The notes under the pieces are model-generated. The model was not told where the DNA came from, did not search any database, and saw nothing but the letters and a program-made list of their open reading frames with translations. Position numbers and translations under genes: made by a program. 64,000 nt of DNA from Phlegmacium glaucopus (taxonomy: Eukaryota; Basidiomycota; Agaricomycetes; Agaricales; Cortinariaceae). Location of the stretch: positions 65,961 to 129,960 of the forward strand of contig MU130578.1 in NCBI GenBank assembly GCA_015039465.1. The letters run 5' to 3'. This document shows positions 20,126 to 30,661 of this stretch, piece after piece. How positions within the stretch are numbered: position 1 is the first letter of the stretch; each line of letters opens with the position of its first letter.

Positions 20126-21428
20126 ATGAAGTATTCTTCAAAATGGATCAAGGTATCCCAGCCATTCCCTAATATACCAGTCCTTCACGTGGAACTTGCC
20201 AGGTACATACATATACCCCTTTATCTTTCAAACACGAAATCATGATATAAATCAATATCCAACCTTCCCTTCAAAAATGCACGATAAAATCACACCTCTT
20301 GAAGAGGGCCAGTTAACGCATTCTCAACTGAATTATGGAGAGCGTATGGGAAGCTTTTTGACTCATTGACAGAAGACGGATACGACGTACGTGCGGTTGT
20401 CATATCGTCTGCGTTTCCAAAGATTTTTACCGCTGGGTTGGATTGTGAGTAATTGGATTCTGTTATTCTTCATCACCATGGATTTAATATCCCATTCTTA
20501 CCTACTCATTAAACAGTACATGAAGCTAGTGTACTAGGTGGCGATGGCGCAGACAGTTCTAGGGATAATGCAAGGGCATCCATACAAACTCGGAAAACGC
20601 TACTGGCTTTTCAACATGCCATAGGTGCTCCCGAGCGTGCGCCGTTCCCTGTCATCGCTGCTGTGCACGGCCACGTCATCGGTCTCGGCGTTGATCTCAT
20701 CGCAGCATGTGATATCCGATACGCAGCTTCCAACTCTACCTTCTCTGTTAAGGTGAGGCGCCATTGTTCCCATTTTACTTGCACGCACTTAAGCGCCTGG
20801 AACTTATTCATCCTACTTTAAATCCCATAGGAAGTTGATATTGGTTTAGCCCCCGATATCGGTTCTCTTTCCTACCTCCCTAAAATCACAGGCAACCAAT
20901 CTCTTGTCCGCGAACTCACTTATACCGCACGTCCATTTGTTGCCAGTGAAGCAGAGAAACTGGGTTTAGTATCTAAGGTTGTTGAAGGTGGCCGTGACGA
21001 GGTAGTGAAATCAGCTTTGGAATTGGCCAAGTTCATAGCGACGAAGAGTCCGATTGCTGTATCAAGTTCAAAACATTTGTTAACACATTCTCGGGATCAT
21101 AGGTGCGGGTTTTTCTTTTCTTTATATCTTTCTATGTTCTCTTTTACTTTGCTTGTCGCCTCGTTTTTCTTTTCCTTATGTCCTTAAATCAATAATCACC
21201 AAATGTTTCTTCTAGTGTTCCTGAAAATCTCGCTTATACCAGTGCATGGAACGCCGCAGCGCTGATGACCAACGTGAGTACAAAACACCAGTTCGATTAA
21301 CGAGGTGGCCGTTGACCACTATCTGCCACTCATAACAGGATATCGGGGAGGCTCTTCGAGCTACAGGTGCAAAAGAGCTACCAAAATTTACCCCTTTGAC
21401 GATTCAGACCAAGCTTTCAAAGCTTTGA
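20126..21428 (+). CDS. Peroxisomal delta(3,5)-delta(2,4)-dienoyl-CoA isomerase-like enzyme
   Basis: Six exons (20126-20202, 20305-20444, 20517-20752, 20831-21102, 21216-21273, 21339-21428) encode 290 residues of the enoyl-CoA hydratase/isomerase (crotonase) family. The oxyanion and CoA loop is AAVHGHVIGLGVDLI. The acidic residues that separate dienoyl-CoA isomerases from hydratases are present: Asp in AACDIRY, Glu and Asp in EVDIGLAPDIG. The last three residues are SKL, a canonical type-1 peroxisomal targeting signal, so it should act in peroxisomal beta-oxidation of fatty acids with odd-numbered double bonds. It converges with the H+-ATPase homologue; the stops are about 370 bp apart. Confidence 0.88.
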
Positions 21429-21794
21429 ACTGGATTCCACAGGGGGTTTTCATCCGAAACCGAAAATTTTATATCACTTACAATTATTATGTGTATTAGT
21501 GGAAAATCCATTAAAGATCTTTTTTCCTACTGGGAGTGGGCGAGCGGTAACATGATAAAACTGGAAAATGCCGGAATCAGTGCACACGGCACAAACTGTT
21601 GGTGAGACTGTTAACTACAGTCAAGGCCGACTCTGCTGCACATGGCAGCAGGACGAAACCGGTTCATAATTAAACACTAGTAGTGTCCGACTAATACATA
21701 TGGAGAGAGCTTTACAATCTGTCCTATAAACGACATAAAAGTACATGGACAGCTTGTCTATATAACTTATTATAATTCCTTTCCCATCAAAGAC
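21429..21794. other. Convergent intergenic region
   Basis: About 370 bp shared by the 3' ends of the isomerase (plus) and the ATPase homologue (minus). No gene is seen; it should hold both polyadenylation regions. Confidence 0.6.
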
Positions 21795-24700
21795 TCACGA
21801 ACTTGAACTAATAACCTCCGTCCTTGGATTCTTCGCAAGTGTCTGTTCAACCCTCTGTGCCTGAATAATCCCAAGCATCTCAAACTCCTCTGGTTTCATC
21901 GAAATCTTAGCTCCAAAACCAACTTTACGAGCGGTCCTCTTGATGAATGACATACGATTCGAATACATGGAATCGTGGATGGAGGCTGTCTGTGATTGGG
22001 TACGTGTAATGGATGCACTGGTAGTAGCTTCCTGAGCAGCTTTGAGTTTACGGCGTTGGCGAAGGTATTTTATGACGGTCGCATTCATGGCGAATTTGAG
22101 CCCGTTGAGAGGTATGAGCCAGATTCCGTTCTAAAATAAAAATGAAAAGAGAGATAAATCACATATTTAACGCAAATATTCGAGACTATATACCCAGAGG
22201 AAAATCAATGCGATCCATAAACCATTGAGAGCATTAACCTGAGTGAAGCCCCAATTGCCATACTTCGCAATTGCAAACGAAATATACATCAGAATAGCAC
22301 CCGCCATGACATAGGCCCTAGGAGGAGGTTTTGGGAAGATGAGCCTACGCGAACAAAGGACCGAGATCCATAGTTGCGACATGTTGGCAACCTGGAAGTA
22401 CACAAACATGTGCAAATTAGGGTAACTCGGTCGGACCCCTAAGTATAGTCGGAGGAAGGGGATGATAGCGACCAGTGCAACGCTAAAAAGAAGGAATATC
22501 AGTAACTTGAAAAAATGGGTAAAAAAAGAATGAAATGAAACACACGTGGACGCAGTCAAATAAAGTCCATAAAAAACTCCAAACGAGAAAACCTCCGCAA
22601 GATCCCAACTAACAGGTTCCACAGAAGGCTCCACCTATCCACCGATAGTGACATAATCGTTCCATAATTCAACAACGCAATGACCAACATCATGAATGGC
22701 GGGAAATCATATTTATATCTGAACGCCAAAATCGTGAACGTAAGCGAAATTTGAATGGCCATCGCACAAGCACAAATCGAATAGTACCCCAAACGTTGGA
22801 CGATAATTCGGGATTCTTTGATGGCATGGACGATGGTGGAAAGACCAGGTTCAGTCAAGACGATATCGGCAGCTCCACGAGCAACATCCGTGGCGCCTTC
22901 GACGGCAATGCCCACATTGGCAAGAGACAAAGCAGGAGCATCGTTAGCTCCGCCACCCGTCATAGCACACGGATGTCCCAACCCTTGCAGACGCTTCATG
23001 ATCTCATACTTATGTTCAGGGAACACATCCGTAAACCCATCAGCATCCATAATCATCTCATCCAACGATTCGTATTTGCCTTCAAGTTCAGATACATCCT
23101 TCAACACTTTGGCAGGATAAATGTGATCTCCAAGTCCAAGACGACGACCCGTCTCCTTGGCAATCGCAAATTGATCAGCTGTAACCATCTTGACGCGTAC
23201 ACCAAGGGACAAAGCCTCATCAATAGTTTGCTTGGTACTATCCTCTCGAAGATGGTCGTAGATGGCGAGAAGACCAATGAGTTCGAATCCGTTACCCTCG
23301 GCTTTGAAATCGTCTCCCTCTATCTCTTCGTATGCAACAGCTAGGGTACGGAGACCGCGCATGGCGTAGTCTTCGACATCCATCTCTAGCCTGTTCTTGA
23401 TTTCATCGGTTTTGTTACGCGTGCAAAGCTCCGTGATCACGCCAGTCATACCTTTAGTAACACGTTTTAGCTTGCCAGTAGTGTCTTCACGGTAGGTAAT
23501 TTCGGTACGTTTGTTGACATGATTGAAAGGCTTGAAATCGAGCACTCTGATGCCAGCACGAGCACGGGCCGGGTCACCAATGGCCCGAACAACAGAAATA
23601 TCAATAGCATCCTGGTTTTCGGTACGAGAAGCGTAGGCAGCGAGGAGAATGACAGCCTCCGCTGGGAAAGGTCCATAAGTTTGAATATTGCTACGGGTGA
23701 TGGTAAGTTTGTTGGTGGTAAGTGTTCCGGTTTTATTGGAGCACAGAGTAGTGACACTAGCCAGTTGTTCAATAGCGGTGATACGGGTGACAATAGCCTT
23801 GTAATTGGCAAGTTTTTGGGCACCAACGGCGAGAGTGACGGAAAGGGCAGTGGGCATGGCGAGTGGGATACCACCGATGAGGAGGACAAGGATGTTGTTG
23901 AGACCACGACGGTAATCGTAGTGGTAAATGGCATAGAGTACGACAATCTCTGCGAGGACGAATGTACCAATAGTGACCAGACAGAAGGAACCAATTTGTG
24001 CAATTTTGTGCAAGTGGAAGGTGGTATCATCGTCTTGACCGACGAGGGAAGCAGCACGACCGAAGAAAGTGTTGGGACCAGTGGAGGTGACGACACCTTT
24101 AGCTTCACCCTGTCGACAAGTAAAGCCTCTGAGTGTGAGTATTAGCGCAGGATTTTGACGGTATCAGTCAAGGAGCAACTTGAACATACGAAAAGCACTG
24201 GTCACCTGACTTCTTGGACTCCGGGGGGGATTCACTAGTAAGTGCGACCGACACATCGATGGCTTCCGTGAGGCGACAGTCTGCAGGGACGATATCACCA
24301 ATTTTGAACGAGATTATATCACCGGGAACCAAGCCAGAAGATTCTATTTCGCTCCAGTTGCCGTCACGCTTGACCTTTGTTTTGGGTACAAGAGAGTCCA
24401 TGATAGATTTGATTGCGTTACCGGCTTTGCGCTCTCGGTAGAAACCAATTAACGAATTGATAAAGAGAAGTAGAACGATGCCGACGAAAACTGGCCAATT
24501 CGGAGCCTTGTGTTGACCGTTGGAAAGAACGATAGCTACAAAGGCGGCAACTTCCATCATCCATGATAACGGGTTCCACATAAAACTCAGGAACTAGAAA
24601 AAGGAGAAGTCCGGTGAAGAAATGTCAGAGGGTTCTTGATTCTCTCTCATACCTGTAGGAAAGCATTTTGTTTCTCTACTTCGAGTTTGTTGGGACCGAA

Positions 24701-25083
24701 TAGCTCTAGACGACGGTGGGCTTCGTCGTCGGTTAGACCATTCTGGTCATGTTGTTTAAAGACGTCGTCGATGAAGACGGTCTCTAGGTCGACTTTTGCC
24801 TTATCGTACAAGTCCTCTGCCTTCAGTTCGATCTGTGACAGGGTTGAGCGAGGGAATACAAAGATAGTTTATGACCATACGGACCGTGTCCATATCAACG
24901 ACAGCCCCTAAAACAATGGAAAGGGTCAATGGCGGCGAAAAATAGTGAAGAAAAATGCGTACTAGTACTAGGGCCCGCTTCGGGTTGTTCATGACCAAAA
25001 TCTTTGTACTCCCTCTTCTTCGTCTCTGGCTTAACTTCTGACGATTCTGCAGAAGTGTTCGACTCCTTGTTGAAAGCACTCAT
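21795..25083 (-). pseudogene. Plasma-membrane H+-ATPase (P-type IIIA) homologue with all catalytic motifs altered
   Basis: Seven exons (25083-24963, 24907-24876, 24832-24653, 24593-24190, 24128-22546, 22482-22194, 22130-21795) align along a full-length fungal H+ pump of about 981 residues, including N-terminal region, transmembrane segments (LIGGIPLAMPTALSV) and C-terminal tail. The residues that make the pump work are replaced. The actuator TGES reads TSES. The phosphorylation motif DKTGT reads NKTGT (AAT at 23735-23737). TGDQ reads TADQ, and TGDGAND reads TGGGAND. The DPPR hinge reads DHLR, the membrane Arg in TM5 is Gln (MAIQIS), and the TM6 Asp is Tyr (LLNYGTIM). Yet 485 consecutive codons stay open. 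After SVDR (near 22633) one base is missing and the frame shifts before VSWDLAEVF. It cannot pump protons by the known mechanism. It is either a decaying paralogue or a former pseudoenzyme. Confidence 0.85.
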
Positions 25084-25617
25084 GGCAGTCTGTTGCAGCG
25101 CAGGAGGGAGAGGGTGGATGGGGAGGGGCGTGAGTGCCAAGGCGCGTCAAAATGGGAGTGCGATTAGTATCATTATCCCTAGTTGACATCACGGTCACTT
25201 ACCTGGGGTCGAGGTGTATTTAAGTTCAGCTTTTTTATTCATAGTACAGTCTCCCAGCTGTGCAAGAATAGACGCTGAAAATTTCACACAACATAGTACT
25301 CGATGAAATTTGTGAGGCGTAGAGCTGGATGTGCCAATGGCACGAAGCAGTGACGAGACAACGACGGCAAGGATGATATGTTAATATGCTTTGCTGAACA
25401 GCAAATTAAAAGGGGGCGCGCGGCGTTGTTAAAGGGATAGTTGAATAAAATTAAAATTTGTGGTACGTTGACAGAGGGTCATGTCACAGAACGTGATGCC
25501 CGCAGCAAGCGTCGTCCAATCTACACGCCATTCAGGTCCCCCTCAGCGTTATATCTTAGCGTGAATTGCTTGTTGTTATCCCGCGAACTTGTGAGCGACC
25601 AGCAGCTTGCCAATCCA
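25084..25617. other. Divergent intergenic region
   Basis: About 530 bp between the ATPase homologue (minus) and an NLR-like fragment (plus). Possible core promoter signals such as TATTTAAG near 25219 are visible, but nothing specific can be assigned. Confidence 0.4.
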
Positions 25618-25755
25618 ATGCATGAATCAAGAGGCTCTCAGTCACCATCGTATGGCGCCTTCTTTACCAACGCAAATGTGGTCAACATCAACCAAGGCAC
25701 ATTCACTATCGTTCATGGAAATATGAACGTTTATTCTAGTGAACAGCCATCTCAC
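25618..25755 (+). pseudogene. N-terminal exon fragment of an NLR/STAND-type gene
   Basis: From the ATG at 25618, 46 codons run to a strong donor GTACGT. They contain FFTNANVVNINQGTFTIVHG. This Asn-rich beta-type stretch followed by G-T-F-T is typical of the N-terminal part of agaricomycete NACHT and related proteins, upstream of the P-loop. A longer frame spans 25441-26103 through the donor, but no P-loop or NACHT core follows in any frame. I read it as a truncated gene remnant next to the intron-like array. Confidence 0.4.
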
Positions 25756-26798
25756 GTACGTACTAATGTCGAGTCAATTACAACCCGAAAACTGACTATA
25801 TTCAAGTGGAATAAGTACCGATGGGTTGACTTCGATCAACGAACACTGCGACATCTAAGTACCAGTTCCACTGGTATTGTGACCATGGAGGCGGAGCCGA
25901 TGACACTGACCTCGCGTGTTGAAATATATCGCATTCATTGGTACACTGGCGGGGATAAGAAAGACATTTTTGACAATCATCTGGAATTTGCCAAATCACC
26001 GTGTGTTTTGTTACCTTGCCATACCGTTTCAATATTTCTGACACATACTATAAAGATTGGCTCGTCGGCCAGATATATCCCAGTTCCTTGGAACTTCTAT
26101 TGATCATGAGGATGACGACCGATTTATTGTCCTTTCTGGTGGTATGAGTGTAGCCTTACAAATTTTACATGTTCCTCATATTTCAGCTCTGCAGGTCCTT
26201 TGTCCTTGTCAAATGTTTTCATCGGAAGTTGTGCAGACTTAGAAATAATAAAGATAGCCTCTGTATGTTCTAATTTATTGAGTTTCTGCCTTCCTTTCAT
26301 GATGTTAACTGACCACTGCTCAGTTTTTTCAATTAATGGTGAGCACTTATATTTATATATATATCTGGGGGGAAAAAACTGGGAAATTGTAGGACATATT
26401 CAGTGCAATCCCCTTCACTGTGTTACTGTGGAGTTGGTCAATATTTTGGGACCTACCCATGTTTTCTCCAGGTTATTCACTTCTTGTTGACATTGTTCTC
26501 CTTGAATCATATAGCTTGCTAGCAAGTTCCCAAGGGGCTAGCAAGAGGGTAATATATAATCATTGAGCAATATAAAACCATGAAATGTGTACTAATTTGT
26601 TCATCATAGGGTCCTGATATTGTAAATTTCCATGCAAGGCTACAAGATCAGATATGTGAGTAATGTGGCCTTCAGTGAAGAAGTAGAAAGAGACTCACTG
26701 TGGTTCATGATGTAGCATCTGGTGATATGGAAAGAATTTTGCATTTCAGGCCAGACATGGTCATCTTAAGAGAGACTGTTAGAAGGGGCTTTAAGGTG
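25756..26798. other. Unassigned sequence before the intron-like array
   Basis: No recognisable domain. Several splice-like signals occur. An exon candidate at 26750-26798 (acceptor GCATTTCAG, donor GTAAGA) reads PDMVILRETVRRGFKV and ends in phase 0, the phase used by the array that follows. An exon candidate at 26610-26655 does not join it in an open frame. Confidence 0.35.
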
Positions 26799-28153
26799 GT
26801 AAGAAAAATGGTCAGTAACTACAATCAATCCTAGTTATCATCTCTAGCTGACAACAATGACCCCTCTCTGCATTACAGTTTGTGAGTGTTCTCTCTCCTG
26901 GCTGTCATTGCTAGCTGACAGCAGTGGCATCTCTCTGCATTTCAGGATGTGAGTTCTCCTCTTAGCTATCATTCCTAGCTGACAACAATGGCCTCTGCAT
27001 TGCAGGATGTGAATGCTTGCTCTCCTGGTTGTCATCTCCTAGCTGACAACAATGACCTCTCTTTGCATTGCAGGATGTAAGTGCACTCTCTCCTGGCTGT
27101 CATTCCTAACTTACAATAATGATCTCTCTCTGCATTCCAGTGGGTGAGTGCTCCCACTCCTGGCTATCATCCCTAACTGACAACAATGACCTCTTTCTGC
27201 ATTGCAGGATGTTAGTGCTCTCTTTTGGCTGTCATCCCTATCTGACAACAATGACCTTACTCTGCATTGCAGTCTGTGAGTGCTCTCTCCTGCCTGTCCA
27301 AGTCATCCCTAGCTGACAACAATGACCTCTCTCTGCATTGCAGTCTGTGAGTGCTCTCTCTACTGGCTGTCATTCTTAGCTGACAATAATGACCTCCCTG
27401 CATTGCAGTTTGTGAGTGCTCTCTCTCCTGGCCATCATCCCTAGCTGACAACAAAGGCCTCTCTCTGCATTGCAGTTTGTGAGTGCTCTCTCCTGCCTGT
27501 CCAAGTCATCCCTAGCTGACAACAATGACCTCTCTCTGTATTGCAGTGGGTGAGTGCTCTCTCTCTCCTCCCTGTCATCTCTAGCTGACAACAATGATCT
27601 CTCTCTGCATTGCAGTTTGTGAGTGTTCTCACTCCTGGATGTCATCTTTAGCTGACAAAATGACCTTTCCCTGCATTTCAGTGGGTGAGTATGCTCTCTC
27701 CTATCATCCCCACCTGACAACAATGATATTTCTGGATTGCAGTTTGTGAGTGTTCTCTCTCTGGCTGTCATCTCTAGCTAACAACAATGACCTCTCTCTG
27801 CATTGGAGTTTGTGAGTGCTCTTTCCCCTGGCTGTCATCCCTAGCTGACAACAATGACCTCTCTCTGCATTGCAGTTTGTGAGTAGTCTTCCTCCTGGCT
27901 GTCATCCCTAGCTGACAACAATGTCCTCTCTCTGCATTGCAGTTTGTGAGTCCTCTCCCTCCCTGGCTATCATCTCTAGCTGACAACAATGTCCTCTTTC
28001 TGCATTGCAGGATGTGAGTGCTCTTTCTCCTGATTGTCATCCTCAGTTGACAACAATGGCCTCTGTCTTTATTTCAGTTGGTGAGGAACTTACCTCAATT
28101 CTCTTGGCTATTTTCCCTATTGAGCTACTTCTATGCTACATGCTACTAACCAG
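26799..28153 (+). repeat. Tandem array of ~64-nt intron-like units separated by exactly 3 nt
   Basis: Twenty consecutive units each start with a 5' splice-site consensus (GTGAGTG in most; variants GTAAGT, GTGAAT, GTTAGT, GTGAGG). Most carry a branch-site-like AGCTGACAACAATG in the middle (variants CTTAC, CTAAC) and end in a pyrimidine tract plus TGCATTGCAG. Between each AG and the next GT there are exactly three bases at all 19 junctions, from 26879-26881 to 28078-28080: TTT, GAT, TGG, TCT or TTG. The unit of about 67 bp matches the size of ordinary introns in this genome. The array is either a satellite born from an intron or a multi-intron gene with 3-nt microexons. Transcription is not demonstrated. 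Confidence 0.8.
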
Positions 28154-28875
28154 GCCCTCAACAACTCAACATCTGAAATTGAAGAATTCAGTGATGGTTA
28201 GTTTTTCAGTGTACTTATCTTCCTGGTTTGATTATGATATGGTCATTCAGATGCAATGCACATAGATTCAGTGAGTACTTCCTCCTGGTTGTCATCCCTA
28301 TTTGACTATAACAACCTCACAGGATGTAGGTGTTATCTGACCTGGCTATCATTCTTAGCTGATAAAAATATCCTCTTTCCATATTATAGCTTGTCAGTGT
28401 TTTCTCTATTATCATTCTATATTGCTATGCTTAATGTTACTAATTAGTTTTCAAACAACTCAACATCTGGGATTGAAGAACTTTGTGATGGTCAGCCTGT
28501 CTATCCATGTTTTCTTCATTTTGTGATTATAATATGATCATTCAGATGCAATGCATGTAGATTATGTGAGTGCTCCCTTCTGGCTATCATCTATAGCTGA
28601 TAATATCTCTCTATATCACAGTTTGTGAGTATGTTATCACCTCTCTATCATTGTACTACAGCATAATTTTATGCTTAATGCTATCAATCAGGTTTCAAAC
28701 AACTCAACATATGGAATGCAAGAATCCAGTGATGGTGAGTGTGTCTATTCATGATATCTTTCTTTTGTGATTATGATACTGGTATTCAGGATGGAATGCA
28801 TGTGGATTCCTGCTCCTGGCTCCAACAAGGGGATTTTCAATGTTGGGAGTTCAGAGAGGAGATGCTGGGATGTAG
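28154..28875 (+). other. Repeated split-exon cassettes continuing the intron-like array
   Basis: Two full copies and one damaged copy of a 43-nt plus 20-nt exon pair: 28154-28196 with 28251-28270, 28448-28490 with 28546-28565, and 28692-28734 with a degenerate partner at about 28790. Each is flanked by acceptor and donor consensus. The joined 63 nt are open only in frame 0 and read like NNSTSEIEEFSDDAMHID, then NNSTSGIEELCDDAMHVD, an acidic Ser-rich peptide. Between cassettes lie more 3-nt exon candidates (28323-28325 GAT, 28390-28392 CTT, 28622-28624 TTT). A stop closes the last candidate exon at 28873-28875. Confidence 0.55.
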
Positions 28876-30661
28876 ATGATTACATTTAGAATTCTACACT
28901 ACCTGAAATTTCTACTATACAGTGAAGTTGGTCTACTTGTTTTGTGGGCTGATGCTTTGTATGGCAGTACTAGTCTATATTTATTACCTATTTTTAATAT
29001 TTACATTTCATTTACAAAAATTATAATAACTGAGAGGTCTTTACACTCCTCAGGTTGTTCTATATGAGATCTGTATGGAATGACTTTTGGTGAGTCCCCA
29101 GCCATTTTCTCATTCCATAGGCACCATGGATTCCATATGGATGGAGTCCATCTGTATATTCCACCCCCTATTTTATAGAATCCATATGGACTAACCTAGG
29201 GAGGGTAAAGTGAATGAAACATGTAGAGTAGTCATAGATGGCTTGTAGAATAACATAGGTGGCTTGTAGAATATGCAGACTTAATGTTAAGTTATAGGAG
29301 AAACGTTGGAAGGATTTTGGAATGGATGGAACAGAACTGGACTGTAACAGAAAGGACTATGGCCTCAGCATATGTGCTGTGCTGCCCAACTCCTATGATG
29401 TCCTGATTTCAGAACCAGAAGAAGAAGGAACAAGACAGAAGCCACAGATCATCCACTCAGAGCATAGGTGATCTTAATTGAAAAATAGAATTGTCAACAA
29501 ACCATTCAGATAAAAAAAGAGTATTTGAATGATGCACAAAAGACAGAACAGATGTCAAAATAGGAATGGATGTCATAAGTGCAACTAAGTTTGACCTGGC
29601 CAAACTAAGAAAATTATTGAGCCCCCAATGTCAATCATAGCTGACATCCAAATTGTCTGGATCTCTTTTGTCCTTAACATTCTGAATTGTTGAACATAAA
29701 AGGCTTCCTAAGCATAAAACTTGATCAAATGAAGGCCTTCCAGCACTTACAAACCTGTCTGTCTGCAAATATAAAACCTTTCTTCATTGTGTGAACATCA
29801 ATTTGACCTATACATATTGGACAGGAAAGGTGAATATAAAGGCCTGTGTAATGATCATGTGTGAGTGAGAATTAGATAATTTAGACAGCAGAGCCTTACT
29901 CCAAGACTAATGAGAGTTGAGTAACCCAACTGAACAAAATGTGAGATTTGAATTTTGTATGCATGAAACTGAAAACCTGACTGACATTTCCAAGTAGCAA
30001 CCCAATGATGTTTGCTAACTGAATCCACATTTAGTAAACATTTCAACAAAACCTCTGTGTTCTAAACAATATATCACACCCCTAGATTGGAGCAACCTAT
30101 ACACTACAGTGTTTTTTAGTGAAGAATACTTCATGCAGCAGAAAGAAAAATAGCCTACTTGTGTGCAAACCCAGAAAATATATCTAATCTTGAGCCTTGT
30201 GTCTGGTATCCATAGTTGATATTTGTGCTCTTGAGTCTTCCTAGTAGTGTTCAAAGGTCAGTCAATGTGATCACAAAAAACCATGACTGTGACCAGTCAA
30301 TTGAAAAACCAGTCACAGGTCAAGTTGTTTTTAAAATTAAAAACCACAAAATGACCAAATATTGACTGGTTTTAGTTTAAACTGGTCATTTGTGCACCCT
30401 AAAAATAGCTTCAGACAGCCCTTTAGATCATCAAAAAGCAGATATTGCCCACCACCACTGAAATAGAGGAATATATTCCAATAGATCATGGCCTGAATGT
30501 TTGTTGTACTTTTGAGTTGGAAATGAAAGTTCTAAAGTTTGTTAAAAACTGGACCTTGTGTATAATTTTCTACTAAAAATTTGGAATCCAATTTTTTGTT
30601 CCAAAACATAATGCAACTAAAAGTCAACAAGGTAGAGAACAAACACTATTAACACACTACT
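28876..30661. other. AT-rich intergenic region
   Basis: About 1.8 kb with no supported gene. Near 30260-30400 the strings TGACCAGTCA and ACTGGTC recur in both orientations around an AT-rich core, a small inverted-repeat structure. Short frames at 28876-29067, 29855-30049 and 30015-30254 have no features. Confidence 0.5.

Noticed and set aside
22751..24145. Plus-strand frames of about 200 codons antisense to the ATPase homologue
   Set aside because: Codon-bias shadows of the minus-strand gene without domains.
27257..28040. Minus-strand frames of 60-130 codons in the intron-like array
   Set aside because: They are antisense readings of a repeat and change with each indel; no domain.
26799..28153. 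CRISPR-like array from regular ~67-bp spacing
   Set aside because: The whole unit repeats with no unique spacers, and the context is eukaryotic; splice-like signals explain the structure better.
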